A stretch of DNA of 64,000 bases, from the NCBI GenBank assembly GCA_942159475.1, contig OW804095.1:149472808-149536807 (forward strand). The letters run 5' to 3'. How positions within the stretch are numbered: position 1 is the stretch's first letter; each line of letters starts with the position of its first letter. Below, one piece after another: positions 1 through 11,612 of this stretch. Under the pieces are notes generated by a model. The model searched no databases and was not told the origin of the DNA. It saw only the letters and a program-made list of their open reading frames with translations. The DNA comes from Sthenelais limicola. Taxonomy: Eukaryota; Annelida; Polychaeta; Phyllodocida; Sigalionidae. The translations under genes were made by a program, and so were the position numbers.

Positions 1-8
1 ATATGAAT

Positions 9-243
9 GGGTCATATTTTCAGAAAATGTACAATTCACCTTCACCAATCCTCTCAAATAACCCACATTTAAGACAAAAATGAGCTTCAAAATGCAGTTT
101 GACATAACAGAACTGATACTTTAAATCAATGCGATTACCAAATATACTCAGATATACCCGGTATTCTCAGTTTTCAGCTTAATTTAGGAGAATTTCTTAA
201 ATGTATAGAGCTGCCGATTGCACATTTTCTGAAAATCTGACCC
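9..243 (+). mobile_element. MITE-A copy 1 (family definition)
   Basis: Family: about 235 bp. It starts GGGTCAGATTTTCAGAAAAT, then GTACAATT, and ends with the exact inverse, giving a 28-bp TIR. There is no coding capacity. Plus orientation is the one reading CCTTCACCAATCC after the left TIR. Subfamilies are told apart near position 110: A = ACATAACAGAACTG, B = ACCTAACCAAACAG, C = ACACAACCCAACAG, old = ACATAACCGAACAG. This copy is subfamily A with flanking GAAT on both sides (5-8 and 244-247). Confidence 0.88.
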
Positions 244-310
244 GAATGGTGGCCATTAATAGTAGTATATCAGTACAATGGTAAAACTACAATTTGGCAA
301 AAATATCAAC
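244..310 (+). repeat. Dispersed 60-bp repeat F
   Basis: GAATGGTGGCCATTAATAGT onward is shared almost base for base with 2256-2327. Confidence 0.7.
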
Positions 311-564
311 ATTATAGCAAACAAGCATTTACATTTGCTGCAATCGATACACTTTATGGTTCCTTTACCTGATATAAAAATACATCTACCTTTCTTTTGT
401 CAGCAGAAATGTTTGTGCCAGTGTGTACAGGGGAGTAAAGGAGTGTGTGGTGAGCAGGTAGATCTGCTCATGGAAACATGCACTCCTCCATAGACATCAA
501 TACACTGAGTCGCTCATTCCTGTACTACTGGGCTCTGACATAATGATTAAGCCTTCAAACATGT

Positions 565-765
565 TATAGGGGGATTACATGCACATGTCTATTACAGTAC
601 ATGCTGGTTCAAATCTGATATACAAATATTTAGCAACATTTTTATTGAAAAATGTTAAAATCTTTTCACCAATATTATAGCTTGTGTATATGATCTATAA
701 AAACTAAATGCATGATGGGGAAGATGCAGTCTTGGTTTAATTGAATCATGTATAAAACATGGCTA
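565..765 (+). mobile_element. MITE-D fragment
   Basis: Starts TATAGGGGGATTACATGCAC and follows the 16007 copy to about its midpoint, then switches abruptly to the repeat at 772. Confidence 0.65.
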
Positions 766-771
766 TTGACT

Positions 772-840
772 GATGATTGGTTAAAACGCCATTAAACGCC
801 TATGTTACCATTGGAGGCATTCTGAAGGGCAAACTGGACA
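772..840 (+). repeat. Interspersed repeat E fragment
   Basis: The CATTAAACGCCTATGTTACC block and following GAGGCATTCTGAAGGGCAAA are shared with 6470 and, inverted, with 1345. Confidence 0.7.
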
Positions 841-959
841 CATAATTGTAATGGTGACTAAACATGAAAATTTACAATTTACAATACCTAAATTATGTCA
901 TATATTAGATATCGGTGTGAAACCTATTTGACTTTATCGCATTTAACTATAGTGACACC

Positions 960-1040
960 CAAATAATACCCAACAATAAATAAATAAATAAATAATGAAA
1001 ATAATTAAAACCTACTGCTCAATAAATAAATAAATAAAAT
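960..1040. repeat. (AAAT)n microsatellite pair
   Basis: Two AATA-repeat runs about 30 bp apart. Confidence 0.85.
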
Positions 1041-1344
1041 AAAAGCTACAGCTCTACCTCATGCCAATTACAACTGCTATGATGAGTTGTTACTACTTCC
1101 ACAGGAGCTGCTCTGAGTGATAGGAGCCCAAACCTTTATTACAAAGAGAGACACTTCCATAAGTATAACATTGTATCAGCTAACATAGCCTTGATGTAAA
1201 CAGCCTCTCAGTGGTGTATAGGTTTACATCAAGGACAGGGGGAAACCCTGATGTGTTTGATACACAAGTGCTTAACGGTATTATTAATGTCACACTTGAC
1301 CTGGCCTTGACCTCAAGGTCAGCCATCAGATCAAAGCAATGTAA

Positions 1345-1443
1345 CCCTGCTTCCTGGATGTTCAGTTTGCCCTTCAGAATGCCTCCAATGGTAACATAGG
1401 CGTTTAATGGCCCTTTAAACCAGTCATCTTTCAATAAATGTAT
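1345..1443 (-). repeat. Interspersed repeat E, longest copy
   Basis: Reverse complement of the 772 and 6470 copies; homology runs from TGTATTGGAAGATGACTGG to CTGAACATCCAGG. It overlaps short ORFs on both strands that are not genes. Confidence 0.7.
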
Positions 1444-1950
1444 TGGCACAGCTATACCAGATTGAACTTATCTTTATACCCTGAATATACCAAGTTTATG
1501 TGTATTCATACATACATGTTCTACCTGTACATGGGAGCCATGGGTTGCCTCTTGTCATGAAACCTGACAGACGGAGGAATATGATCCAAGGACAATCAAG
1601 CTGACAACATGTCGTTTCTGTATGTAATGTTCGTCCTGTCTCAAGTGCACAATATTATGTTCTTATTTTGGTGCTGTAGTGTATTTTTCTCAGAAGACAA
1701 TATTAGGTAGTGTTACAACACAGGCAGTGGCACCTTCTCCTCAGCTTCTATAAAACGTGTTCTACATTAATAATACCTGTGTGTGCATACGTCATGTTAC
1801 GATCTGCATTGTTCCGTTGTGATCTAGGTATTATTTTAAAAAATGTAAGATTAAAAATAATAATAATAGATAAATAAAAAAAAAGTAAGATCAGTAAAGG
1901 CGATTTGAAAACCACCTACTATAGGAAAACTGCCCCTTTTGACACTCAAG

Positions 1951-2038
1951 ACTGCCTCCCTCTCAGCTCTCCCGCCCTTGATATAACCATATTAAATGTG
2001 TTGATAAGGGCGTAAAGCAACCAATCTCACTCACTGAC
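1951..2038 (+). mobile_element. Non-LTR retrotransposon or SINE 3' tail
   Basis: CCCGCCCTTGATATAACCAT through GATAAGGGCGTAAAGCAA, then a TCACTCAC tail. RTE-type 3' ends end in a similar way. Same as 19248. Confidence 0.55.
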
Positions 2039-2255
2039 TGAATAAATGTTTCTTAATCGTAATATTTAGGGTTAACTCAGCTGTGTGAAGGATGATTTAC
2101 AATAACGGTAGATATTAAATGAAATCATGCTTTAGATATGGAGACATTATTGTTCTATTAGGCATGGATGTGCACCTCACTAGTTTAGATAGATTTAAAA
2201 ATTATTGCAAGAGAAATAAAATCCACGTGTTGGCACTGTCACCTGTTCCAAGCTA

Positions 2256-2327
2256 TGAATGGTGGCCATTAATAGTAGTACATCAGTACAATGGTAAAAC
2301 TACAATTTGGCAAAAAATATCAACATA
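2256..2327 (+). repeat. Dispersed 60-bp repeat F
   Basis: Second copy of the block at 244, differing at one or two bases. Confidence 0.7.
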
Positions 2328-2683
2328 ACAACTAAAAGGTCTCCAATGGCAACCACAAATATACGGTGTATTGTACACACAATGGAGCTATAAAAATAAC
2401 TTGTTTTGGCTGAGGTATTATTAAAAAAAACATCGAAAATTAAATAATGACAAAGAGTTGTGCTCTAACTGACCTCTCCGCCACCTATTTTACCATAAAG
2501 TAACCTCCTGGTGTTCCCTTGGCAACCGTCCTGAGTGTTCGGCCTCACCTTTTGTACCTGAGAATTAAGCTTTCCACCAGAACGCTGCCAACAATGCTGA
2601 ACAATCAACCTGTGAACTCTGAGGTTTTGCCTAATAAAAATGAGCTAAATTCATGAAACTTGTCATGAAGGCATGAACCTTCT

Positions 2684-2923
2684 GGGTGAAATCGCCAGAA
2701 AATGTACAATTCGCCTTCACCAATCTTCTCAAATAACCCAAATTTCAGACGAAAATAAAGTTCAAAATGCATTTCAACCTAACCAAACAGACTGCTAGTA
2801 TCAATGCAATGCCAAATTTATATACTCGAATTTACCTAGTATTGACCAAATTGCAGCCTAATTTAGCAGAATTTACTAAATGTGTACAGCTGCCAATTGT
2901 ACATTTTTTTTAAAATATCACCC
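2684..2923 (+). mobile_element. MITE-A copy 2
   Basis: Subfamily B with eroded TIRs at both ends. Flanks TTCT and TTAT differ by one base. Confidence 0.8.
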
Positions 2924-3065
2924 TTATAGAATCTTTTTAACGGCCTACACTTCAAAGCTTCAATTGTCGGCTAGAACAGACTGCTTCAAAGATTTCTATA
3001 TGAATAGCGGGTAGAGGTTGTCGCCTGTTCATTGTAGTTATTTCAGAAGCAAAACAGTGGCTACA

Positions 3066-3303
3066 CAGTCTAGGATCAGAGCCTAGATAGGAAAGTTATG
3101 TCAGTGATTGGACGCCTACTGCGTGATTGGACGCCTACTGCTAACCTAATTCTGGAAGATGTAACATTTGAAAGGACCAGAATAAAAATACAATATATAT
3201 ATATAATGGCTTTCCTGGTCCTGGAGTAAGCCTTCTGGGATGGGGTTCTTAAGACATTTTGTGGTTTGGAGCGAGAAGCTTTCCCTCAGTTCAGCTAGAA
3301 CTG
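3066..3303 (+). mobile_element. MITE-B copy with internal insertion
   Basis: Starts CAGTCTAGGATCAGAG and ends CTAGAACTG. The GTGATTGGACGCCTACTGC block is duplicated in tandem and about 60 unrelated AT-rich bases interrupt the middle. Confidence 0.6.
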
Positions 3304-3370
3304 TTGATATATTTGTGTGATGGGAATAATTTGCCACATGTGAGACCACAGAGGTGAATGTATGAGAGAT

Positions 3371-3605
3371 GGGTCAGATTTTCAGAAAATGTATAATTGG
3401 CAGCTGTACATCTTTACTAAATTCTGCTAAATTAGGCTGCAATTTGGTCAATACTAGGTAAATTCGAGTATATTTGGCATTGCATTGATACTAGCAATCT
3501 GTTTGGTTAGGTTGAACTGTATTTTGAACTTTATTTTCGTCTGAAATTTGGGTTATTTCTGAACATTGGTGAAGGCGAATTGTACATTTTCTGAAAATCT
3601 GACCC
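3371..3605 (-). mobile_element. MITE-A copy 3
   Basis: Subfamily B, full length, inverted relative to copy 2. Exact AGAT flanking duplication. Confidence 0.88.
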
Positions 3606-5056
3606 AGATGTGGTTGTGTAGCTACCCCACCCCGTGGTTGCCCTGGTGGTGAGACACTGTTTCTGCCTATCTACACCTTGGCAGCCATGGTAAGTGGTGG
3701 GGAGACAAGTGGTTCAGCCACACAATATATAATAGGCGTGTTTCTGATTTATTGTAGATCACAAGTAGGTGGAGTTGGGGGCGGGGGCGGGGTTTAACAT
3801 TGTTCTATAGGAAGCCACCTTTCAGGAACTAAATAATGTCGTAAGAATACTTGTTTTTGTTTGTCTTTTCTGGTTAGGAAGATTTGTGTTCCTGCATTAA
3901 TTACTTTTTTTGTCCTAAATTAAAAAAACTGGGCATGGTCATTTTTTTTAAAGTGGGGTAAGGTTTTTTTTTAGGAAGCGGGTTAATACAACAATCTTTT
4001 TATATAATGTGTTTTGCCTTACCTCCAGCCGCTGTCACACATCTCTATAGATAGCTATTGGGTCAGATTTTCAGAACATGTACAATTGGCAGCTCCACAC
4101 ATTTAAGAGATTCTCCTAAATTAGGCTGAAAAATGATGAATACTGGGTATATCTGAGTATATTTGGTATCGCATTGATTTATTGTATCAGTTCTGTTATG
4201 TTAAACTGCATTTTGAAGCTCATTTTTATCTTAAATGTGGGATATTTGCGAGGATTGGTGAAGGTCAATTGTACATTTTCTGAAGATCTGACCCTATTAC
4301 TGCCGTTTCTGTGCTGTAATTAACACATTGTGGTAGAATACCCCTGCTACCATTGTGCTGCTGCCACATCCCGGTGTAACACATTACTCCCAAATACAGT
4401 ATCTTCTGCTTATCCTGAACTCAGTTTACCCGAATTTTATTTTAAACTGAAGCGAATTTGTAGTTTCCCTGCTGATTTCCAACTTAAAGTATTATTTCCC
4501 TCAAACTGAACTTTTGATAAATAGAAGTTCCTGGTTAACCTGTACCTTTTTTCATTTCTCCTCAAATTCAGGTTAAGTGGAATAAAATTGTTTTTTTATT
4601 TAGTATTTTTATACAGCAAGTCTTCAGCAGATGTGCGTTTTAATTGCAAAATGGGTATTAACAGCATATTATGAGACGATACTATTTATTTCCCGATTAT
4701 TCTCACATGTTATCAAAGTTTCCCTAAAACTATAACATCGGTCAAAACTAAAGATTTTTTTTCTACTCTGTGGCAGGGAGAGGACGGAAATTAAAGAATG
4801 TCTTCTCCTCTATGCCACAGGGAAAACAGATAATTACAAAATAATTTTCTACTTACTCTAAAGATCATTCGACCAAAACTTCGGAGGAGTTTGAAAGCTC
4901 CAATTATGCTGGTCTTAATGTACGAGTATGAAGGTCGTACTTTAACGACCAGGTTTCTGAGAGTGTACGATTTTGTGTAATTACCAGAACAAAGAACCCA
5001 AAGTTATATCTCCGTTTCCAGGACCACACACTGACGGGCGTTACTTTACCATTCGA
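3606..5056. other. Unassigned sequence around MITE-A copy 4
   Basis: No gene. 4397-4460 (TGCTTATCCTGAACTCAGTT) resembles the ends of pogo/Tigger elements, weakly. 4768-4823 is an imperfect hairpin (CTGTGGCA ... TGCCACAG). Confidence 0.5.
4060..4294 (-). mobile_element. MITE-A copy 4
   Basis: Subfamily A, full length. Exact TATT duplication at 4056-4059 and 4295-4298. Confidence 0.88.
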
Positions 5057-5291
5057 GGGGCAGATTTTCAAAAAATGTACAATTCAACTTTGCCAATCTT
5101 CTCAAATAACCCAAATTTCAGACGAAAATAAAGTACAAAATAAAGTTCAATCTAACCAAACAGATTGCTATAATCAATGCGATGTAAAATATACTCGAAT
5201 TTACCTAGTATTGACCAAATTGCAGCCTAATTTAGCAGAATTTACTAAATGTGAACAGCTGCCAATTGTGCATTTTCTGAAAATCTGACCC
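5057..5291 (+). mobile_element. MITE-A copy 5
   Basis: Subfamily B. The left end mutated to GGGGCAG. Flanks do not match. Confidence 0.85.
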
Positions 5292-5487
5292 ACGTATGTC
5301 TCTAAATGACTAGAATTCCTTTTGACTGTGTGACCTTTCAGCCTGCGGGTCACATGTCCCAGGCATATGTTCGACTTACAGGTTTGTGTAATTTGATGGA
5401 ACAGAAAATGTAAGTTTGCTGGTGATTGGGCTGGACTACATGCATTGTGGGTGTGTCATGGGGCTGGTATCCTGGGTATGGCAGACA

Positions 5488-5626
5488 TTGAATTGAATTG
5501 AAAATACTTTATTTGTCCAAGGTTATACAGTAATGAAAATAGACAAATATTTAAAAAAGAAATTAAAAAAAAATAGACAAATAGGTAAGCAGGCTTCTGG
5601 ATAAGATCCAGCTCTTCCAGCCGCTA
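5488..5626 (-). mobile_element. LINE 3' tail with TTGAA repeats
   Basis: On the minus strand an AATAAAGT motif is followed by repeated TTCAA. The upstream GCAGGCTTCTGGATAAGATC block is shared with 55511. Confidence 0.5.
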
Positions 5627-5808
5627 CCTTTATCGAAAAGTTATATTATCAGAAAACTTAACAAGTACAATATAAGATACAGGGTATAATAAGGTATACA
5701 ACAAGTTACAAATCAAGTTATAAAGTTATAAAACACAGAATACATAAAAGGACTGACTAATGTCAGAACTCGGGAGCACAATGCTAGACGTAGCACCGTC
5801 TGTAAAAT

Positions 5809-6044
5809 GGGTCAGATTTCCAGAAAATGTACAATTGGCAGATCTACATATTTAGTAAATTCTGCTAAATTAGACTGAAAAATGGTCAAAACTAGGTATT
5901 ATCTGGGTATATTTGGTATTGCCTTGATTCTAGCAATCTGTTTGGTTGTGTTAAACTGAATTTTGAACATCATTATTGTCTTAAATTTGTGTTGTTTGAG
6001 AGGATTGGTGAAGGTGAATTGTACATTTTCTGAAAATCTGACCC
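5809..6044 (-). mobile_element. MITE-A copy 6
   Basis: Subfamily C, shared only with the copy at 15743. Flanks AAAT and ATAT. Confidence 0.87.
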
Positions 6045-6229
6045 ATATAGGTGTTTCTCATTTATTGTTGCTGAGAACGAGGTATGAGGGTTGATAGCCT
6101 TTTCCCCCGTAACAATAGTTACTTTAAACAAGAGAAATGAACCTATTAAGGGTTTTCTGGTTAGTAAGGCCTGGGTCCCTGCTTTGATTAGCTTTCTTCT
6201 TTGAACAAATCAATCAAGACAAAAATAGG

Positions 6230-6237
6230 TGACGTCA
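6230..6237. promoter_or_regulatory. CRE palindrome TGACGTCA
   Basis: Exact 8-bp CREB/ATF consensus in otherwise featureless sequence. Confidence 0.25.
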
Positions 6238-6464
6238 AAATATTTTTTCGGTGGAGGTTAATTGGCAGCAACTGGGATTTTTTGCCCGAAAGGGATTTAG
6301 AACTGGCGCCGGATCCCTGAATGGTACGAAACATTTGATCGTTTACATTACCATGAGAATAAAACTGAATTATCAGGAAAGTCGATATATTGTTGCGAAT
6401 ATTAAAAGTAAATAACAATAAAAATGTTGGACGAACAGCTTTAAATCCTGTATAGCTGTGTGAA

Positions 6465-6552
6465 TAAATGTATTGGAAGATGATTGGTTTAAACGGCCAT
6501 TAAACGCCTATGTTACCATTGGAGGCATTCTGAAGGGCAAACTGGACATTGC
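6465..6552 (+). repeat. Interspersed repeat E fragment
   Basis: TGTATTGGAAGATGATTGGT through CTGGACATT, nearly identical to 1345 inverted. Confidence 0.7.
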
Positions 6553-6989
6553 AAGGATGGCCACAAAGTGAAATTTCTGACCCAGAAACTTATTTTAAAA
6601 TATTTGTCATGGACCATTCGCTTCTATTCTTAATACAAAATCCTGTCAATGCCACATCGCAACTTACAACCTAATGTTTTCTATATAAACTTGAAAAATT
6701 GAATTTAGACTGGTTTGAAAGACAATTTAATTACAAAATGAGACATTATCTATGATGGTTGTGTAATGTTTATAGAGGGAAATGGAAGGCGGGACAGTGT
6801 ATGTTGCTGTCTGGTAGATTAGTGTGTTGGAGTGTGAGGGAGGGATGGGGGCTGCCCCTCTATACACGTGAATACACACGCAGCCAACATATGTTGTATT
6901 ATATGTGGCGGGGTATGGTGTAATCTTTCTACCACAATACTGATTCTGGTATTGTTTCATTATTGTCTTCTTCTTTTCGTTTTCTACTC

Positions 6990-7500
6990 CTTTTTCTCCA
7001 CTCCTCCTCCTCCTCCTCCTCCTCCTCCTCCTCCTTCTTCTTCTTCTTCTTCTCCTCCTCCTCCTCCTCCTCCTCCTCCTCCTCCTTCTTCTTCTTCTTC
7101 TTCTTCTTCTTCTTCTTCTTCTTCTCCTTTTCCTGTTCCTTCTCCTCCTCCTCCTCCTCCTCCTCCTCCTCCTCCTCCTCCTTCTTCTTCTTCTCCTCCT
7201 TCTCCTTCTTCTTCTTCTCCTACTCCTCCTCCTTCTTCTCTTTCTCCTTCTTTTTCTCCTTCTTCTTCTCCTTCTCCTCCTCCTCCTCCTTCTTCTTCTT
7301 CTTCTTCTTCTCCCCCTCCTCCTCCTTCTTCTTCTTCTTCTTCTTCTCCTCCTTCCTCTTCTTCTTCTTCTTCTTCTTCTTCTTCTTTTCTTGTTTCCTC
7401 TTCATCCCCTTCCACCTCTTCTCCCTCCCCCCATCTCCTCCTCTTCCTTCCCCTCCACCTCTTTCCCTCCCTCCCTCGATCCCTCAACCTCCTCTGTCCC
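6990..7500. repeat. Long polypyrimidine tract (TCC)n/(TTC)n
   Basis: From 7001 to 7392 the plus strand has only two purines (7135 and 7222). Blocks of CCT and TTC alternate. The Pro/Ser/Phe-rich and Glu/Gly-rich ORFs here are artefacts. Confidence 0.95.
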
Positions 7501-7879
7501 CTTTTAGCTCCCTTAACCTTCCCTAAGCCCTATAGTGACAACATTGATAAAAAAAAGCAATTAGTTCAAACCCCAAACAAAGGGAGTTATTATATTATAA
7601 AGTACATATGGTATAGGACGTATTGCCGTGTATTACCCGAGGGTGATGTAGTGATATATGTACAGTAGAGGTAAGGGAATGAAGTGAGTCATAACTCAGT
7701 TATGTTGGCGGTCTATAGCAGTACCTTTATCTCTTCTTTCATCTCACTACAGCCGTCCCACACCCCAGCCACCGCTGCCTCCATTATGTGTTGTTAATAG
7801 GATAACGTTTCAATTGTATGGAATATATTCAGGGGAATGGGGAATTATTTCTTTGTTATGCTCCCCATTCCTGCCCGTC

Positions 7880-7971
7880 TAATGTTTCCTTCTCTCGCAT
7901 AGTCTCTTCTCACTTTACCTCTCCCCGCCCTCCTTTCTCTCTCCCTCTCTGTCTTTTCTCTGCCTCCCTCT

Positions 7972-8013
<42 letters not shown>

Positions 8014-8330
8014 GCTGTCTCTCTCCCTCCCTCTCTCTTTCTCTCTGGCTGCCTTGTCTGTCTCGCTCCCTCCCACTCTCTTCTCTCTCATCTGTCTAGC
8101 TCTGTCTTTCTCCTCTCTGCTCTCTGCTCTCTCTCTCTCCCTCTCTCCCTCTTTATTCTCTCTTTATATGTATACCATATTTTTCTAATTATCTCTCTTT
8201 TCCCCTCTCTCCTCTCTCACCTCTTCCTTTCGCTCTCCTTTCCCCACTTTCTCATCTCTTCTTTTTCTCCTCTCTTACTCCTACCTTTTTTCTCTCTTCC
8301 CCTTCTCCCCCGCCACCCCCGCCTCCCCAC
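7880..8330. repeat. CT-rich tract with (CT)n core
   Basis: Pure CT dinucleotide at about 7974-8010 within 450 bp of interrupted pyrimidines. Confidence 0.9.
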
Positions 8331-8475
8331 ACTGGCTACCGTATAAGATAGCCCTCCACTATCTAAATTAGCCTGGTCTCTACTGATAAGCCTATCCACA
8401 ATGTATCCACATACATACACATAGTATCAGTCACACAGCATGGGTGGCTGATAACCTAAACCCACAGTGTCAGCC

Positions 8476-8541
8476 TCCAGTACCTTATCTATCTAATTAT
8501 GTGCCTTACTCCAGCCTTATCTATCTAATTATGTGCCTTAC
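8476..8541 (+). repeat. Two-copy tandem repeat, about 33 bp
   Basis: TTATCTATCTAATTATGTGC followed by CTTAC occurs twice in direct order. Confidence 0.85.
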
Positions 8542-8903
8542 CCTATGGTGCTAAGTCCCTAATTGTATGTTTAGCCTGATATCTAATATACCTTCTCTCA
8601 CCCCAGTGTAAGGGAAACCTTTACTCTGAGGCTCAAATGTATAAATCCCAGGGATAGATATGATGAGGTCTTATTTACATTACGTTTGTCTGATACCATC
8701 TAGATGCGATGTGGCGGAAATAGATTTATTCTGATATATTTAATCACATTTCCCTGTGGAATCTGAGATTAGGCTTTTGCAGAATGCTGTGGGTTTGAAT
8801 TATGATGTGGCTATGTATTAGCTGAACTAAACCTGGTAAAACCATATTTAATCCTTTTATATAGCCATATTGAGTGCATGAATATATATCAGAAAATATA
8901 ATG

Positions 8904-8972
8904 ATAAATATATATATATAAGAATTAAGTATTAATTTTGTCTTATCACCAATTATATATATATATATAAAT
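8904..8972. repeat. AT-dinucleotide pair
   Basis: Two (AT)n runs 40 bp apart separated by GAATTAAGTATTAATTTTGT; could form a cruciform. Confidence 0.7.
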
Positions 8973-9297
8973 TAATCTATCTTCGCCAAATAACAATATA
9001 AAAACTGCAACAAGTTGAATTGAAGTGTTATTTACAGCTATGTGGTATATTGAGTGCAACAATACATTAGACCTTTCAACGCCTTCCTTGCTTTGTATGT
9101 GTAAGATGTAATGTATATGACAGGGTGGGGGTTGCGTGGGGTATGGTGTGCTATAGGGGTGTGTATGACAGAGGGTTGTGGTGGGGTTGTATATGTTATG
9201 TTATATTGTGGGGTTGTTGATAAACACACCTGGTTACGGGGCTACTGTACGCCTAAACCACACATTCACTTGTACTATTGGACTTCTTGTCTCTCTC

Positions 9298-9445
9298 TTT
9301 CCACGAGAAAGAGAGAGTAAGAGAGAAAAGAAAGAAAGAAGAAAGTAAAAGAGAGGGTTAGAGAGAAACATGGAGAAAGAGAAGGGGGAGATGCAGGGCA
9401 AAAGAAAGGGAGGGAGGAAAGAAAAGCGGAGAAGGAGAGAAAGAT
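9298..9445. repeat. GA-rich tract
   Basis: Irregular GAGA/GAAA sequence with no fixed unit. Confidence 0.85.
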
Positions 9446-10143
9446 AGGGTGAAAGGAGGGAGGGGACAGACAAACAGACATACAGAGGATGGAGAAAAAA
9501 AGGATCTCTATACTCCCTCCATCTTTCTCTAGAGGGCCTTCTTATCTAAAACTTCCCCTCTACCAACCCCGCCCCTTTCTTCCCCCTCCAGACTGCCCTG
9601 TCTCCATCACCCTCCACTCACTCCCTCCTTTCCTCCTTACCACACTTCCACCTTCAGATTCCTGCTGGTCTATTTCTCCCGGTGCATACACTAGATATCT
9701 ACTGCAACAGTTGTCTCAATTAATTAACACTTCATTAATGTAATTAGTTTAATTAAAGGCTAGTATTAACTCAATATTTCTTATACACACTTCATATCTA
9801 GAGAGTTGTTAAGGAGCTCAGAGAGACATACCATCTTGTCCTGTAATTAGCTTAAGATACACCTGTAATTAACTGGAATATAATTAATATTAGATTAGAT
9901 ACAATACACATCAGTTCATGATTCATAAAATTCTAAATATTTTACACCATTCTTTGACCCAATTAACCTTGAATACTCAGTGTCCTGTAATTAGTGAGTA
10001 GATTATGAATTACTGTGCTTATTAGACCAAATCAACAACAGTTCAGAATTCTTTAAATTTTTTATTATTTTACACCTTCCTGTCACCCAATCATGAATTC
10101 TAGCCAAGATTTCTACCAATCCCTGAATAGACAAACTATAATT

Positions 10144-10301
10144 CAGTCTTAGTTCAGAGCCTCTCAGATCAAATAAGAATGGTATGTCAGTGATTGGATC
10201 AGTGATCCTAATGGGATCCTAATGGCATTTTGCGGTTTCGAGCGAGAGGCTTTCAGTTTCCCTCAGTTTGGAGGGACTCTCTCAACTCTGAGCCTAGACT
10301 G
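10144..10301 (+). mobile_element. MITE-B copy, internally deleted
   Basis: Starts CAGTCTTAGTTCAGAG and ends GAGCCTAGACTG, with AATT on both sides. Confidence 0.78.
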
Positions 10302-10783
10302 AATTGAGGTTGTTGTAACACAGGTGTGGTGTAAATAGACTAATATTATTTATGGCGAGTACCTGGTAGTGGTTAGCCAATTGGGTTAATTAGAAGGTGC
10401 AAACAAACCCATTATAACACACCAGGGGTGCAAACACCCAGTTCCCATGACAACAGTAAAGCCCCAACAATCACCATGGGAACCATTGTGTCTCCTGACC
10501 TCTCCTCCAGTAGGCTATACCCTTGTGTGGTTTGGAGGGTTGCCTTGGAGACCAGTGCATCACGCACATACTGCTGGAGGCGTTGCCATGGAAATGTACA
10601 CTTCAGAAAGCATGGCTGTCAAGTTAATGTTAATATTGGCTGACGATAGGGGGCGTTGTGTGCTTTCTTTTTCTTTTTACTTCTTTTAAAAAACTATTTT
10701 GTGTGAGTTTCTCAGGCCTTGGGTTCCTTTTCATTGCCAGAGTCTGAGTAAGCCTTGGATGATGTAATGCAGTTAAAAGAATG
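10302..10783. other. Unassigned sequence
   Basis: Overlapping 71- and 80-codon frames at 10428-10689 are the only ORFs. They are in different phases, low in hydrophobic periodicity and unrecognised. Confidence 0.4.
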
Positions 10784-10985
10784 ATCTAGAATGAATTGAC
10801 TAGACAAATTATTCGTCCAAGTGAACTGGGTTTTTTTCTTTTTACCCAAATTATAATCTTTCCTTCTGTGTCTGAACTGCGCGTATCTAGAATGAATTGA
10901 CGAGAAAAAAATTATTAGTCCCAAGTGAACTTTCTGGGTTGTTTTTACCCAAATTATGATTTTTCCTTCTGTGTCTGAACTGCTC
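10784..10985 (+). repeat. Two-copy tandem duplication, 100 bp
   Basis: ATCTAGAATGAATTGACTAG at 10784 and the same block with small changes at 10884. Each copy runs through TTTTTACCCAAATTAT to GTGTCTGAACTGC. Confidence 0.85.
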
Positions 10986-11189
10986 ATATGTATATAGGCA
11001 AGTCTTGGCAGGAGAAATGTAACTGGAAAGGATTATACTATAGACGAAGAGTTTTTCTCTGTACTTCTTTTTCATGGTCAGATTTGTCCTCTTTCACTCA
11101 GTCTGATTTTAGTTGAGGTCTTCCCATCTTTCTGCCTCATTCCCTTATATCTGAGTGCTCCTAGTTTGTTTGGGAGTTGAAAGCAGTGG

Positions 11190-11612
11190 GACGGGGGAGG
11201 GTGGGGGGAGGGGGTGAGAGCGTGGAGAGAGTGGGAGTGGGAGAAAAGATGAGAGAGCGAGGGGAGAGAGTGAGAGGAGAGGGGGGTGGGAAAGGGGAGA
11301 GAGAGAAGAGGGGGATAGAGGAGAGAGAGAAGAGGGACAGGGAGGATACAGTGGGGTTAGAGGGGGCGAGGAGGAGGGATAATGGAGAGGCAGGAGAGGG
11401 ACAGAGAGGATACAGTGGGGTTAGAGGGGGCGAGGAGGAGGGATAGGGGAGAGAAATAGGAGAGAGAACAACTGAAAAATGAGAGAGAGGGATGTCTGAC
11501 GAAAAGATAGACAAGGGAGTGATGGGGGAGGGGGCGGAGAAGGGGGCAAAGGCAGGTAGATAGAAAGTGAAATAGGAAAACAGAAATAGGAAAACAGAAA
11601 TAGGAAAACAAG
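11190..11612. repeat. GA-rich tract with internal duplications
   Basis: Contains a 63-bp tandem pair near 11335 and 11397 (GAGGATACAGTGGGGTTAGA) and three copies of GAAATAGGAAAACA at 11568-11610. Confidence 0.85.

Larger units (their letters stand above)
8542..10143. other. AT-rich intergenic sequence
   Basis: Apart from the repeats listed, no gene. 9100-9200 is GT-rich (GGGGTGTGTATGACAG type) with short ORFs on both strands that lack protein character. Confidence 0.5.

Noticed and set aside
6868..7668. 266-codon Pro/Ser-rich ORF and its antisense Glu/Gly-rich frame
   Set aside because: Produced by the CCT/TTC repeat tract; frames are open on both strands for trivial compositional reasons.
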